NCBI GenBank assembly: GCA_037039925.1
Contig: JAXRKP010001388.1
Span: forward strand, 1 to 64,000
Direction: 5' to 3'
DNA: 64,000 nt
Source: Doris montereyensis
Taxonomy: Eukaryota > Mollusca > Gastropoda > Nudibranchia > Dorididae
Both the position numbers and the translations under genes were made by a program. The notes under the pieces were generated by a model that saw only the letters and a program-made list of their open reading frames with translations, searched no databases and was not told where the DNA came from. Position 1 is the stretch's first letter. The number at the start of each line of letters is the position of its first letter. Of the stretch, positions 1 through 11,270 are shown one piece after another.

Positions 1-400
1 AGTTCGTACCGATTTTATAACTCACGGACACCACCGTCGCTCCTCGCGTCTCGTCACAAGGCGTGGACGTCGCGATGTCGTGACATCTTCAAATGATCAT
101 AGCAGAGCGGCTGTTGATCGCAGAAAGAGGTGGTGATATTCACCAAAAGCTTTGCCTCTCTCTATTGGTGGCTGGCGTAAGTTCCATGTCTTCTCTGTCT
201 AGGAAGCTTACGCTATCAAGTAACAAAAACTCTTCATCAGACGACGAATCCATTTTCGACAATAAAAGGACAAGAAATAGAATAGACCGGAAATAAATAT
301 CCTTGTGTGCACACAAGAGAAGTAAGTTCCTTACCATAAGTAACATATTTTAAGGATACTTAATTTCCCGGGATCCTTTATGTTTTCCCCTTAAATCTTT
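1..400. other. Unassigned CpG-containing stretch
   Basis: The first ~120 bases are relatively rich in CG dinucleotides, unlike most of the window. A GTAAGT-like donor lies near 178. On the minus strand a short open stretch starts MDSSSDEEFLLL and ends at a stop after QSFW. An acidic serine-rich start like this occurs in Harbinger-type transposases, but nothing further supports that. I see no convincing gene. Confidence 0.3.
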
Positions 401-404
401 AAAG

Positions 405-970
405 CAGGAGAGACAACAACTTCCCCAAATGGAGAGACTAATATTTCTTGATCATCCCCTAGTGATAGCCAAAATGAGTTTATTAACTGGAAAAACAAAC
501 AGAAAAGGAAAGAGAAGAAAGGTACTAAACTCAAAATAGAAGAACTAAATAAACCAATCGTAAAACAGATATATCAACCCTGGATAAAAAGATCTATTAG
601 TGAAAGGCAATGGATCTGAAGGAAGTAGCATACACAAGAAAGGATCAACTATGGAAAGCTCAAACTACAGAGGAGGAAAGTGTATGCCAGGATTCTGGGA
701 AATGAGACTAAGGAAAAAGAGTAGAGGATCAGATTGAAGAACACCAGAGCGGATTTAGGACCATAAAGAAGTGTACAAGATCACATATTTACAATAAGAC
801 AAATAGTAGAAAAATTCCTTGTGTTTAATTGACTTAGAAAAATGCATTTGATACTGTGAGGGACGAACTATGGCACTACTTAAAAATAACACAATGTAGA
901 GCAACATTTAATAGAAGCCATTAAACGTTTACATTAAACCAACATGTGCAGTGAGAGTAGCTGGAAATGT
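405..970 (+). mobile_element. EN-RT LINE (family A), 5' part of an interrupted copy
   Basis: Degenerate sense-strand remnant of the family A LINE. It runs from the end of the endonuclease region through the connector into the first part of the reverse transcriptase, with large internal deletions compared with the copies at 19444-22495 and 971-4459. It stops at AGCTGGAAATGT (959-970), where an antisense copy of the same family is inserted. The homologous sequence resumes at 4460. No open frame survives. Confidence 0.8.
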
Positions 971-1021
971 CTTTCTTTCTTTTCTTTATCAGTTCTTATC
1001 TTACCATCCGGTGTATGGGTT

Positions 1022-4000
1022 TTAGATGCCGGAAATGATCTTTCTCCAGGCTGCCCTGTCCTGACAGTTTCTGTTTCCTTCCGTGAAAGTTAAATTTCTT
1101 TGCGTCAATGCCTCTTTAATAATTTATATCTTCTTCCCACTTTCTCCGGAGGTCTGCCTTTTTGGTCTTTTACCTTTGAGTTTTAGCACTGTATACTGAT
1201 TAGCTATTATATTGTCATTCATTCTGTTCTTGCCCAAACCATCTCAGTTGATTCATAATTTCTATCTTTGTTTTTGTTGCTATCTGCTTTGGTTTGATCA
1301 ATTATTGTTGTGTTTCTGATTTTGTCTCTTTTTTTAGCTTTCCCTACTATTTTTCTTAGATATTTCATTTTGGCTGCCTGCACTCTTACTGTATTCCCTG
1401 CTGTCTAAGGTCCAGGTTTCACTGCCATAGAGGAGAGTAGGACATAAACTGTGTTGTATACTGCCATTTTGGTTTTTGTTGACAATTCTTGTTTACCTAC
1501 AAATGCCTTCCTGAGATGGTTATATATTGCACTTTTGCCTTTTGATTCTCTGACTGATTTCTTCTCTTAGCTTTCCCTCTGAGTTTATCATTACTACTAG
1601 TAATTGTAGCTTTGAACTTGTTCTAAATTCTCCCTGCCTAATTTAAGATTTTGTGTTTTAGCTTCCCTAGTTACTAGCATTGTTTTGGTTTTCTTCGCAT
1701 TTACTCTCATTCCTCTTTTATTTAATTCAATATTCACTATGTTGATATTTGACTGGAAGTCCCTTTCCGATTTTCCAAACAGAACTAAATCATCAACAAA
1801 TGAAAACATTGATACATTTACTGGTTTGAGCTTCCACATACCTACATTCACTTTCTTCATGTTTGAGGATGCGTTTGCGACTGAATCCATAAATGTGATA
1901 AACAAAAGAGGACTTAGTCTTAAGATACAACCCTGTCTTACTCCTATATCTGCATCAAAATTCTTAGTCTTAAGATACAACCCTGTCTTACTCCTATATC
2001 TGCATCAAATTCCTCAGATACATTTCCAGCTACTCTCACTGCACATGTTGGTTTATTGTAAAAACTTTGTGATGGCTTCTATTAAATTTTGCTCTACGTT
2101 GTGTTCTTTTAAGGAATGCCATAGTTCGTCCCTCCCCAGTGTCAAATGCCTTTTCTAAGTCAATAAGACACAGGTGCAAATCAATGTTTCTCTCAAGGAA
2201 TTTTTCTATTATTTGTCTAATTGTAAATATGTGATCTTGTACACTTCTTCCTGGTCTAAATCCACTCTGGTGTTCTTCAATCTGATCCTCTACTCTTTTC
2301 TTTAGTCTCATTTCCAGTATCCTGGCATACACTTTTCCTGGTACGCTAAGTAGTGATATCCCTCTATAGTTTGAGCATTCCATGGTTGATCCTTTCTTGT
2401 GTATTGGTACTACCGTAACCTTTTTCCAGTCGTCTGGCACCTGTTTGGACTTCCATGCTTGTTGACATATTGCATGTAGTAGTTTGTCTGCCTCTCTCCC
2501 TTGGTTTTTAATCATTTCTGGATAAACTTGATCTGCTCCTGGGGCTTTTCCTAATTTCAATTTTCTTTTAGCTGTTTGAAGTTCTTCCATTGAGATGAGA
2601 TATCTACATCTTCAACTGTCTCAACTCCATTACTTGTTACTCTTAATAATTGATCTGTACTCCTTGTTTCATATGTTGTGGAGGGATTATGCAATTGTTG
2701 AAAATACTTTCTCCACGTTTCCATGATTTCACTGTCTCCTTTCATTATTTCTCCTTTGGCGTTCTTAATTTGTCGTATTGGGCATGTTTTGGTCTTTCTC
2801 ATGCTCTTCATTGTTCCCAAGACAGCTTTTGATTTCCTTGATATAATGATAGCTTTCTTGAAGTCTTTGTCCAAACTCTTCCCACTGTTCCTGTTTTGCT
2901 TTCCTGACTTCCTCTTTTGCGATAGTTCTTTAATTAATCTGTGAAATCTGTCCTATCCTCTGGTCTTTTTGTTTGCAAGTATTTCTTCCTGGCATCTTTC
3001 TTTTCTTTGATCTCAGTCTTGACATTCTCATTCCACCATGCTGTCCTTTTCCTATCTCCTTTAATTTGTTTCCTACCACAGACCTCTTCAATACAATTGA
3101 GGAGTGTTTCTTTATATATTTGCCACTTTTCTTCTATTGTGCTTTCCTTCAGATCCATCTGCCTTTCACTGATGATCTTTTTATCCTGGATTGTACATCT
3201 GTTTTAATATTAGTTTATTTAGTTCTTCTATTTTGAGTTTGGCAGCTTTCTTCTCTTTCCTTTCCTGTTTGTTTTCTTCAGTTAATATTAATAATCTCAT
3301 TTTGGCTATCACTAGGTGATGATCACTAAATATTTTAGCTCCTCTGCTTACTCTAGCATCCATTGTACTGTAAAAAAAAAGGGAGCTGCTAACTATTATG
3401 TAGTCTTATCATTGACTTTTCACATCTGTCTTCATTTACTCTTGTATATTTGTGGATATCTTTATGAGGAAAAAATGTGTTAGCTATTTTCATGTTATTC
3501 TTTAGGCAAAAAATTACTAAGTATTACTAGTATTAGTCTCTCTCCATTTGGAGAAGTTGTTGTCTCTCCTTCTTTACCTATTACTCCTCCTGATGTTTCT
3601 ACATTATTGCCTACTCTAGCGTTTAAATCTTCCTAAAACCATTAATTCCTGTTTTGGGTTTAAGATTCTCAGCTATTTGTAAATCATTTTCGAAGATATC
3701 TTTTTCTTCTTTGGGGGCATTTTCGTTTGGTCCATAAGCTATTAATAATTTAATTTCTCTTCCTTTTGGTTTAATATTTACCTCTAATACTAATAGCCGT
3801 GAGCTTACAAAGTTCCAACTTTCTAGTAGCATTCCTTGCCTTTTATGCATTAGGAAGCCTACTCCTGCTCTAGCTCTATCTTTGACATCTATTCCTGAGA
3901 AGATTAAAGTATGATGTGGTCCTACATTTTCTATTCCTTTTTTTCTTTGTTTCTGTAATAGCCAAAATGTCCACTTAAAATTTTTCCATTTCTTCAGCTA

Positions 4001-4100
4001 ATTCTAACTCCTTTCCATTAATTGCCCTAACATTCCATGTTCCAAAAATCAGTCCATGTTCTTTTCCAGAGTGGTCTTCGAAAGTTCAAGCCGGGTATAT
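1022..4100 (-). pseudogene. Endonuclease-reverse transcriptase of family A LINE (broken)
   Basis: Read on the minus strand, this begins near 4100 with an APE-type endonuclease start (GTWNVRAING, then ITETKK). It continues with an ILLIAYGPNE-like strand (3.75 kb), a connector, and a reverse transcriptase: KKVTVVPIHKKGS, YRGISLLSVPGK, EEHQSGFRPGRSVQDH, LIDLEKAFDT, GVRQGC, then SFVDDLVLFG. The catalytic tetrapeptide is FVDD where the related copies have FADD-type residues. The C-terminal tail ends near 1022, just before the 3' simple repeat. Several frameshifts split it into pieces of 60-184 residues, including 2036-2590, 2557-2874, 2934-3158 and 3623-3850. An ~40-bp local duplication lies near 1960-2010. 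It is not functional as assembled. Confidence 0.85.
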
Positions 4101-4154
4101 CATTGTATATATTACATTGAATCAGGTTGTTTTTGGATTAGCTCACTGTACCCT

Positions 4155-4415
4155 AGGTAGATGGTGGGGCTGCCACCTTGAGGCCCCCTACCAGGCCTTG
4201 TTATTTTCTGTGAGGGTTAACTCCCTTAGCCTTTAGTCATTCAAGACCAGCCTGTAAGGCAGCATGTTGTTATTTTCTGTCAGGGTTAACTCCTTAGTCT
4301 TCGGTCAGTCAAGACCGACATGCAAAGCAGCAGGTTTTCTTTCAGGGTTAACTCCCTTAGACTTTGGTGAGCGAAGACCTGCCTGCAAGGCAGCAGGAGA
4401 CTTTGTGGAGGGCGG
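4155..4415 (-). repeat. 5'-UTR tandem monomers of family A LINE
   Basis: Three direct repeats of about 70 bp. Each contains, on the minus strand, a CTGCTGCCTTGCAGGC-like block, a reverse-palindromic GGTCTTG...ACCAAAG segment and GGGAGTTAACCCTGACAGAAA. The same units occur two to three times at 19452-19600 and 35815-35990. They sit at the 5' end of the full-length element and resemble promoter monomers of some L1 LINEs in position only. Promoter activity is inference. Confidence 0.7.
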
Positions 4416-4459
4416 GATCATCTACTCCCCGTACAGGTGCTTACCTGTCCACTGCCCGG

Positions 4460-5430
4460 AGCTGAAATGTATCTGTAGAATTTGATGTAGATATAGGAGT
4501 AAGACAGGGTTGTATCATAATTCCTCTTTCCATTTGTCACATTTATGGATTCAGTCGCAGAGGCATTTTTAAAATGAAGAAATGAATGTAGGTATGTGGA
4601 AGCTCAAACCAGTAAAGTAAATGTATCAATGCTTTCATTTGCTGATGATTTAGTTTTGTTTGGAAAATCAGAAAGGAATCTCCAGTCGAATATCAACATG
4701 ATAAATAATGAATTAAATAAGAGGAATGAGAATGAGAGAAAATGCAAAGAAAACCAAAACAGTGCTAGTAACTAGGAAGCTAAAACACAAAATCTTAAAT
4801 TGGGCAGGGGGCAGGGAAAATTTAGAATAAGTTCAAAGCTACAATTACCTAGGAGTAATGATTAACTCAGAAGAAAACTAAGAGAAGAAATCAGCGAGAG
4901 AATCAAAAAGGCAAGTGAAATATATAACCAAAATGGCAGTTTATTGTCCTACTCTCCTCTATGGCAGCGAAACCTGGACCTTAGACAGTAGGGAATACGG
5001 TAGAGTACAGGCAGCCGAAATGAAATACCAAAGAAAAGTAGAAAGGAAAACTTAGAGACAAAAGCAGAAACATAACAATAAGAGATCAAACCAAAGCAGA
5101 TAGCATAAAAACTAAGACAGAAGTGAATCAACTGAGATGGTTTGGGCATGTTAACAGAATGTATGACAATAGAAATAAAATAGCTTAATCGGTATACAGT
5201 GCTAAAACTCAAGGTAAAAGACCAAAAAGGCAAACCTCGGAGAAAGTGTGAAGAAGATATAAAAGAGGAATTAAATAAAGAAATTTAACTTTCTTGGAAG
5301 GAAACAGAAAATGTCAGGACAAGGCAGCGTAGAGAAATATCATTTCGGGCATCTAAACCCATACACCGGAAGGCAGAGAATGGGAGCTGATAAAGAAAGA
5401 AAGAATTACAATTTAGAGAGGAAACGTATT
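4460..5430 (+). mobile_element. EN-RT LINE (family A), 3' part of the interrupted copy
   Basis: Continuation of the remnant at 405-970. It starts with the reverse-transcriptase block DIGVRQGC, then a degraded SFADDLVLFG region (about 4636-4665), the thumb region with LLYGSETWTLDS (about 4957-4990) and the C-terminal RPRRKW-type tail. It ends with the family 3' sequence and GATAAAGAAAGAAAG at about 5388-5405. Many stops and frameshifts are present. Together with 405-970 it shows the outer element pre-dates the nested one. Confidence 0.8.
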
Positions 5431-5640
5431 TCTGCCACCAGTGCCACTGCCTGCCAGGAATTATTTTTGGCTTCTTTTATTATGTATCTTGTCTTGGCCT
5501 TTTCTTTTTTGAACTGTATCAAATTTTCTACACAAGAATTTCGAAAAAAAAATATCTTTGAGCTTTCTTTCTTCTGTTGATTGCTTCTTTACATTCTCTG
5601 TAACCAGGGGACCCTTAGAAATTTGTGGTGCTTACGGGGA
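5431..5640. other. Unassigned sequence between two LINE remnants
   Basis: About 200 bases after the family A tail. A plus-strand open stretch runs through it but shows no recognisable domain. It may be a degraded continuation of the antisense LINE at 5640-7090. Confidence 0.3.
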
Positions 5641-7090
5641 TGGAAGTGAATTGTCCTTTTTGCCAAAGAAATCAATTTCTCAGAGAAGCTAGACATGGGG
5701 TCATCAGATGATAGAATAGAATTGTCTATGTCAAAAGAACGTTTTGAAGAGTCCACTTTGCTTTATTGAAATTGAAATATTCGGCAGTCTTTTGTTCTGT
5801 TGGTTTGAAAGCCTAAGACAGGTCGTCATGAACGTACAATGAGAAGTTGAGAGCAAGAGAGGAGAGGCAATTGACAGATCGATGGCTGAAATGGATTGAT
5901 AGGCCGATTGAAGAAATGTTGCTTCTCCTGAATAAAATCATGATCGATCAAACTTTTCTATCATTCGACTATAGTTGTCTAGACGGGAATCGACCCATAG
6001 AGAAAATTAGGCATTGAAATCCCCAAGTAAGAGGAAAGGGAGAGGAAGCTGTGATAAAAGGTTTTCCATTTCATAGACACTTGTGTTAACTGATGGTGGT
6101 AGGTATGCAGAACAGATAGTGAAAGGTTTAAGAGATGAATGGCTGACAGTAGCACTAGCAGCCACCACTTCTAACTTCTATACTGGCGTTCAACTCCAGA
6201 TGGGTGAAGCGACAAGACTTATGGAGTAAAAAAGTATGGTGTTATTACCCCTGTATACAGCTATACGTTTCTCTTTTCTTTACTCTCCTGCAGTGCCAGG
6301 GCAAGAAGTCTCTTTGAAATACATAATAAAATTAATTCTTCATAATTTGCTCTTACACCTCTCACATTCCACTGCAGAATGGTATCCATTTTAAATTTAA
6401 TTTATATTTGTACTTTTAGGCCTTCGCAAAGGAGGGCTGAGCAGCAGGTTTAGTCCTCCATGTTGTTTGGACACCCACGGCTTCGCCCCTTTGGTGATGT
6501 CTGTTTTTTCCGTACCTCCTTCCCACCTGGTCTTGAAGAAGAGAAAGTGGAAGGAGGTTAGGGATTACTGGGGGATTGGAAGGGAAGGGGAGGGGTTGGA
6601 GTTCGTTGCGAAGGGGCAGGTAGTGGGATCAGAGGGGGTGGGTTGTGACGAAAGGACCAGGGTCTGGGAGAAGTTATGGGGTCTGGGGTAGGAGAGGGAC
6701 GGGGGTGAGGGAGGGTGGGCCTCCAATGATAAGGAGGGTAGAGGTGAAGGTGAAGGGGAAGATGGGGTATGAGAAGACGATGGATCGAAATTCATCTCTT
6801 CCTCACCCAAAAGAACAGAAAATCTGTTTTGGTGGGGACAGTCTTTTTCACATGTCTGGGTGATCAGGCTGTTTTGGCTTTGGGAAGTCGAGGCATTTTG
6901 TCCTGAACAGCAGCGGCATACGTTTTCCCCCTGCACAGAGGCAGCTACATTAGGGAGAAGCCGCCCTAGCCCGGGGAAAATGTACCACCGTGCTGTGCTT
7001 TGTACTGGAGGATGGTTTTTTCCTCCTGCCACTTCGGACAGTCTTTAGACAAGGTAGAGTGTCCACGTATGCAGTTTAGGCAACAGGGCT
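5640..7090 (-). mobile_element. Antisense LINE remnant: ORF1 zinc knuckle plus endonuclease
   Basis: Read on the minus strand, a CCHC zinc knuckle (CLNCIRGHSTLSKDC, near 7070-7030) is followed by PKWQEEK, as in ORF1 of Jockey/I-type LINEs. Next come a serine/proline-rich linker (about 6560-6830) and an APE-type endonuclease starting MDTILQWNVRGVRAN at about 6390. The block LLLGDFNA lies near 6030, and GEATF with an AIDLS-like end near 5930-5880. Frameshifts and stops interrupt all parts, and no reverse transcriptase was found downstream. The GC-rich 6540-6780 stretch is the proline/serine linker. Jockey/I assignment rests on motif style only. Confidence 0.75.
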
Positions 7091-7099
7091 CTAAGTTTA

Positions 7100-7530
7100 G
7101 TCACAAAAGGAGGGACCAAGAAGTAGAAAGAAGAGGAGACATAGACATAACGATAGAGCAAAAAGGAGTGGATGGATAAAAGACAAAAAGTAAGAGAAAA
7201 GAGATGTCGCCTCTGCGTCACAAAAGAGCCCGTAATTAGTGTAATGCATAGACACCTTGCCTTGTTGCCATTCGCAACCCGCGGCAGCCACGGTATCCTT
7301 AGTAGCATTCTACGACACGCGTGGATGGAGAGACGGCGGGGTAACTGTTCTGCTCCTCTCCTCTGTTGGAAAGGTCCCGAGTTTCCACTGTGATGAAACA
7401 CCCGCCTAACCTATGTATTGAATACAGTATCGGTACTTGATGTCATCCTGCACCAGTGGTAACCCATTGAGTAGTTCATCCTTGGGAAAAAAGATTGTGG
7501 TAAAAGAGTAATCTAATAATCATCATTGCC
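7100..7530. other. Unassigned; possible upstream part of the antisense ORF1
   Basis: Overlapping short open stretches exist on both strands, none with a recognisable domain. The segment directly upstream (in antisense) of the zinc knuckle may be a worn ORF1. 7400-7530 has no detectable feature. Confidence 0.3.
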
Positions 7531-7552
7531 TACTGGCATGCTTATATGTATA

Positions 7553-7680
<128 letters not shown>

Positions 7681-10600
7681 AGATAAGATAAGAAGAATAT
7701 TTATATTGCGCCTTCCCTCAGAAGAGCTCAAGGCGCATTACAAGCAAAATGATTACACAGGCATGGCATGCTATGGCTAAAACATTTTACATAAAACAGA
7801 TGCATCAATACAAAATAGTATCACAATCAATTCAGTAAAAGCACGTAATTCAATAAAATTCATCTAAATATGTTGGAGAAGTAGTGGGTCTTCAAGCGAG
7901 ATTTCAGTATATTCAAAGACTCTGCAGACTGGACGTCCCATGGTAAAATGTTCCAAATTTTGGCTGCTTGTGTTTGTATGGCCCTATCTCCGAAAGTCTT
8001 AAGTTTAGTTTTGGGTGTTTGTATCATTTTCTTGCTCGCTGAGCGCAGTGATCTGTTCGGTGTGTATTTAGGAACTAACTCTTTTAAGTAGACTGGAAAG
8101 TCAGCCTCGTGCAGGCATTGGTACGTGATTGTAGCTATCTTGTAGTCAATACGGGATTTTATTGGGAGCCAGTGTAGGTGTTTAAGTATTGGCGTAATGT
8201 GTTCTCTTTTGAAACTTCCATAACTAATCTGGCGGCATTGTTTTGTATTATCTGCAGTTTCTTGATTTGTGTCAGTGGAGTCCAGCCTGCAGAGAATTGC
8301 AGTAATCAATTCTTGAAAGAACAAATGAGCAAATTAATTTGTTTGTTGCTTCAGGAGTGATGTATTTCCTGATATGACATATTCTTTTTAATTCCAGATA
8401 GCAAACTTTTCTCAAATGTGAGATATGGTCTTCCATGGACATGGTACAATCCATGATAACTTCTAAATTTCTTACTTTCTTGACAACAGGAATTTCTTCG
8501 CCACAGATTTTAACATATCTTAATTTAGCGGCTTCTACTTTGGCTTTGCTTCCTATTGCTATAACTTCTGTTTTGTTCTCATTTAATTTCAATTTATTGG
8601 ATGTCATCCACGAAGAAATCTGGGTGGCGCAATCATTAAGGGGAGTTATGACAGATGGCAGTCCGGATATTTCAGCAGACTTATAGAGCTGAGTGTCGTC
8701 AGCGTAAATGTGGTAATTAAAATGATGTTGATTGATGATGTTGTGTATTGGTTGTGCGTACAATGAAAAAAGGATTGGCCCCAGAACCGAGCCTTGGGGC
8801 ACACCAAAATGAAGAACAGAATAATTTGATAGCTTTCCATGGACTGATACAGCTTGCTTTCTATTGCTGATGTACGAACTGAACCATTCCAGAGCAGTGC
8901 CTTTGATGCTAAAAGATAACTCTAAACGTTTAAGAAGAATGCCATGATCTATAGTGTCAAATGCAGCAGATAGGTCTAACAAGGCTAAAATGGATAGTTC
9001 TCCTTTATCGGTCGAATTCCGTAAATCAGATTGTACTTTCAGAAGTGCTGTCTCTGTGCTGTGCTTTCTTCTATAAGCAGACTGATAGGTTCCTTTCAAA
9101 GAGTTTTCATCTAAGTGTTGGTCGATTTGGCTCAAAACAGCTTTTTCTAATATTTTGGAAAGAAATGGTAGGTTGGACACTGGTCTGTAATTTTTCAGAT
9201 CGTTTTGATCAAGGTTGTTCTTTTTTAATAAAGGTCTAACTATGGCCTCCTTAAAACTAGGGACAACAATTCCATTTGTTAGTGACTGGTTGATAATATT
9301 GGTAATATGAGGCAAGGTGATATCAAGGCAGCTAAGAAACAGATTTACTGGCAGTGCAGTGGATCAAGTTCACACAATTTTTTAGTAGATTTCATGATTG
9401 TAGATTTAACAAAATCTTCTGTTACAGGTTTAAAAGAAGAAAAGGAATTACCGTCAAATACGTGATACCTGGGATCAGAGTTTGTGGCATCTAAGTTTTC
9501 TCGTATCTTTTTAATCTTATCGATGAAAAAATGATTGAAAGCTTCAGGTAATTCACTCACCGGGATGTTGGTTGGTAAGTACTGTACATTCTTTTTACCC
9601 AAAAGGTCATTGCAGATTGAATAGAGGTTTGAACTTGATTCACTGTCTTGTATCTGTTTGTTTAAATAAATTGATTTTTCTTCTTTAATAACATTAGCAA
9701 GAGAACTAATTTCTTGTCTGTAAATGTTTTTATGAACAGTCGATCCAGTTTTTTTCCAGTCTCTCGGCTTTTCGTTTCTTTTTCTTTCCGTTCAGAACTC
9801 TCTCGTTGATCCAGGGCGCTGCAGTCCTTATTGGGGCGAGTTTCTCTCGAATTGGAGCGTGTTTGTCGAGAATTGTTCGGAGGGAGCTATCAAAGTCATT
9901 TGCTGATTTCGGTGTCCTGTCTGAAAGTGAAAATGAATTTAAAAAAGGTCTTCTTTGAAGGTGTCGATGTCAATGCCTTTAATGTTTCTGCAGAGGATCT
10001 TTTCTCTCGTTGTCTTGGGTTTGTCTACGTTGATTTTGAATGAAATGGCGTAGTGGTCTGATATGCAACATTCTGACACTTTTACTATAGATTTGACTAA
10101 ATCGCTTCTTGTTAAAACTAAGTCTAGAATGTGTTGTTTCTCATGTGTTGCGTCAGTGACGAGTTGTTGGAAACTGTGTTCGTCAATCAGTGTGATTAAG
10201 CTCTTTACAGATGAATTAGTTGACTTTTCAAGGTGATAGTTAAAGTCCCCTAACATGTAGACGTTGTTTTTGTTGTTAATGGAATCAAGAAATTCAGAAA
10301 AATCCTGTTCAAATTTGCTGATGGTGTGGCGGTTCTTTTTGCTTGGCGGGGGATGGTAGACACACACGCAGAATAAGGCACAATTGGGTGTGTTGATTAT
10401 TATTTTACAATGTTCAAAAGTGTCGTATTGAGAATTTTCTTTACATTTGGTTATTTGGAACGAGTTCCTGTACACGATGGCTACGCCCCCTCCCGTCCTT
10501 GTTTTCCTCGCTTCGCCGTGGAAGTTATAGCCTTTTGGCATCATTTCTGTGATGAGAGGCTCATCTCCTTGCTCTCTCAACCACGTTTCTGTTATAAAAA

Positions 10601-11270
10601 TTATGTCGGCTTTCGTTTCATTTATAAAAAGTATAAATCTGAAGGGTCTTATTTCTGCAAGACCGAGAATTAAAATAGACGACCTTGAGAAGCCCGTTGT
10701 TCTGTGATACTGAATTTTTGTCTTGCTTGGAATGATTGACAGGTCGCGTTGAGTGAGGAGAGTAGTTCAGTTGTGTGTCGTTGTTACAGTGAATGTTGTT
10801 ATTGTTGTCAGTGATTATGCGCGTCAGGTTAGACGGTGAATTTGTTTTGACGTGTCTTACTGGGGGACGGTGGCCGACGATTGTCTCGATTTTGCACTGC
10901 TTGCGACGACCGCCGCGTTGGTCAGTGTGTTTTGCTCTGTGTGATTTGTTGGCGCACAGTTGGTGGTGAAAATATGGAGCTGTGAAGAGTATAGTGAGTA
11001 ATACTCTTATGCTCAATAAAACAAAATGGAGGTGGTGAACGTTAATGGAGTTTGTAAAAGCCATGGAGTCAAGTATGAAATGTCGAATGAATCCTTGAAT
11101 AAAAATGCTTGGAACTTATATCCTTAGAACCGGTAAAACTTCATATAAAAGTAGGTGTAAATCACAAGGTCGAATGCACTGTAAAACACACACGAATGTT
11201 GAAAATTCCAGGAGACAAATTCACACAACCGCCTGCTAGACGTGTTACAGTGATAATCTCATATAGGTAG
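7681..11270 (-). mobile_element. Nearly complete CR1/L2-like LINE, antisense
   Basis: The antisense element carries an endonuclease and a reverse transcriptase in the expected order, plus a 3' end with GCGCAATATAAATATT followed by CTTATCTTATC repeats at 7681-7690. The 5' boundary is uncertain: coding sequence can be followed to about 11064 and unassigned leader-like sequence to about 11270. Only a few frameshifts separate the coding blocks, so this is one of the younger insertions in the window. Confidence 0.85.
7860..11064 (-). pseudogene. CR1/L2-like LINE ORF2 (endonuclease + reverse transcriptase), frameshifted
   Basis: Block 11064-10618 starts with a hydrophobic segment (about residues 12-35) and a basic linker, and ends VVYFNSRSCRNK, the first strand of an APE-type endonuclease. 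Block 10580-9939 continues it with ITEMMPKGYNF, GGGVAIVYRNS, YMLGDFNYH and CCISDHYAISF. Block 9602-9345 is the connector (EAFNHFFIDKI). Block 9315-8272 is the reverse transcriptase: FKEAIVRPLLKK, YRPVSNLPFLSKILEK, QSAYRRKHSTETALL, LLDLSAAFDTIDH, GVPQGSVLGPILF and the catalytic YHIYADDTQLY. Block 8324-7860 is the thumb and C-terminus (LKHLHWLPIKSRIDYKI, then RSLRSAS). Breaks lie near 10600, 9930-9600, 9345 and 8290. Residues needed for both enzymatic activities are visible, but the frame is broken. Confidence 0.88.

Larger units (their letters stand above)
971..4459 (-). mobile_element. Full-length family A LINE, nested in antisense inside a relative
   Basis: About 3.49 kb, flanked by AGCTGGAAATGT (959-970) and AGCTGAAATGT (4460-4470), an imperfect 11-12 bp target-site duplication. 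The 5' end (high coordinates) starts with a GGGCAGTGGACAGG-like leader followed by three ~70-bp direct repeats. A single ORF2-like region with an endonuclease and a reverse transcriptase follows. The 3' end is a short tail of GAAA-type repeats at 971-990. A single long coding region, a size near 3.5 kb and a simple-repeat tail are typical of RTE-like elements. The clade was not tested phylogenetically. Confidence 0.85.

Noticed and set aside
140..346. Acidic serine-rich start (MDSSSDEEFLLL) on the minus strand suggesting a Harbinger transposase
   Set aside because: Only a dozen residues are suggestive, and the continuation does not give a recognisable DDE domain.
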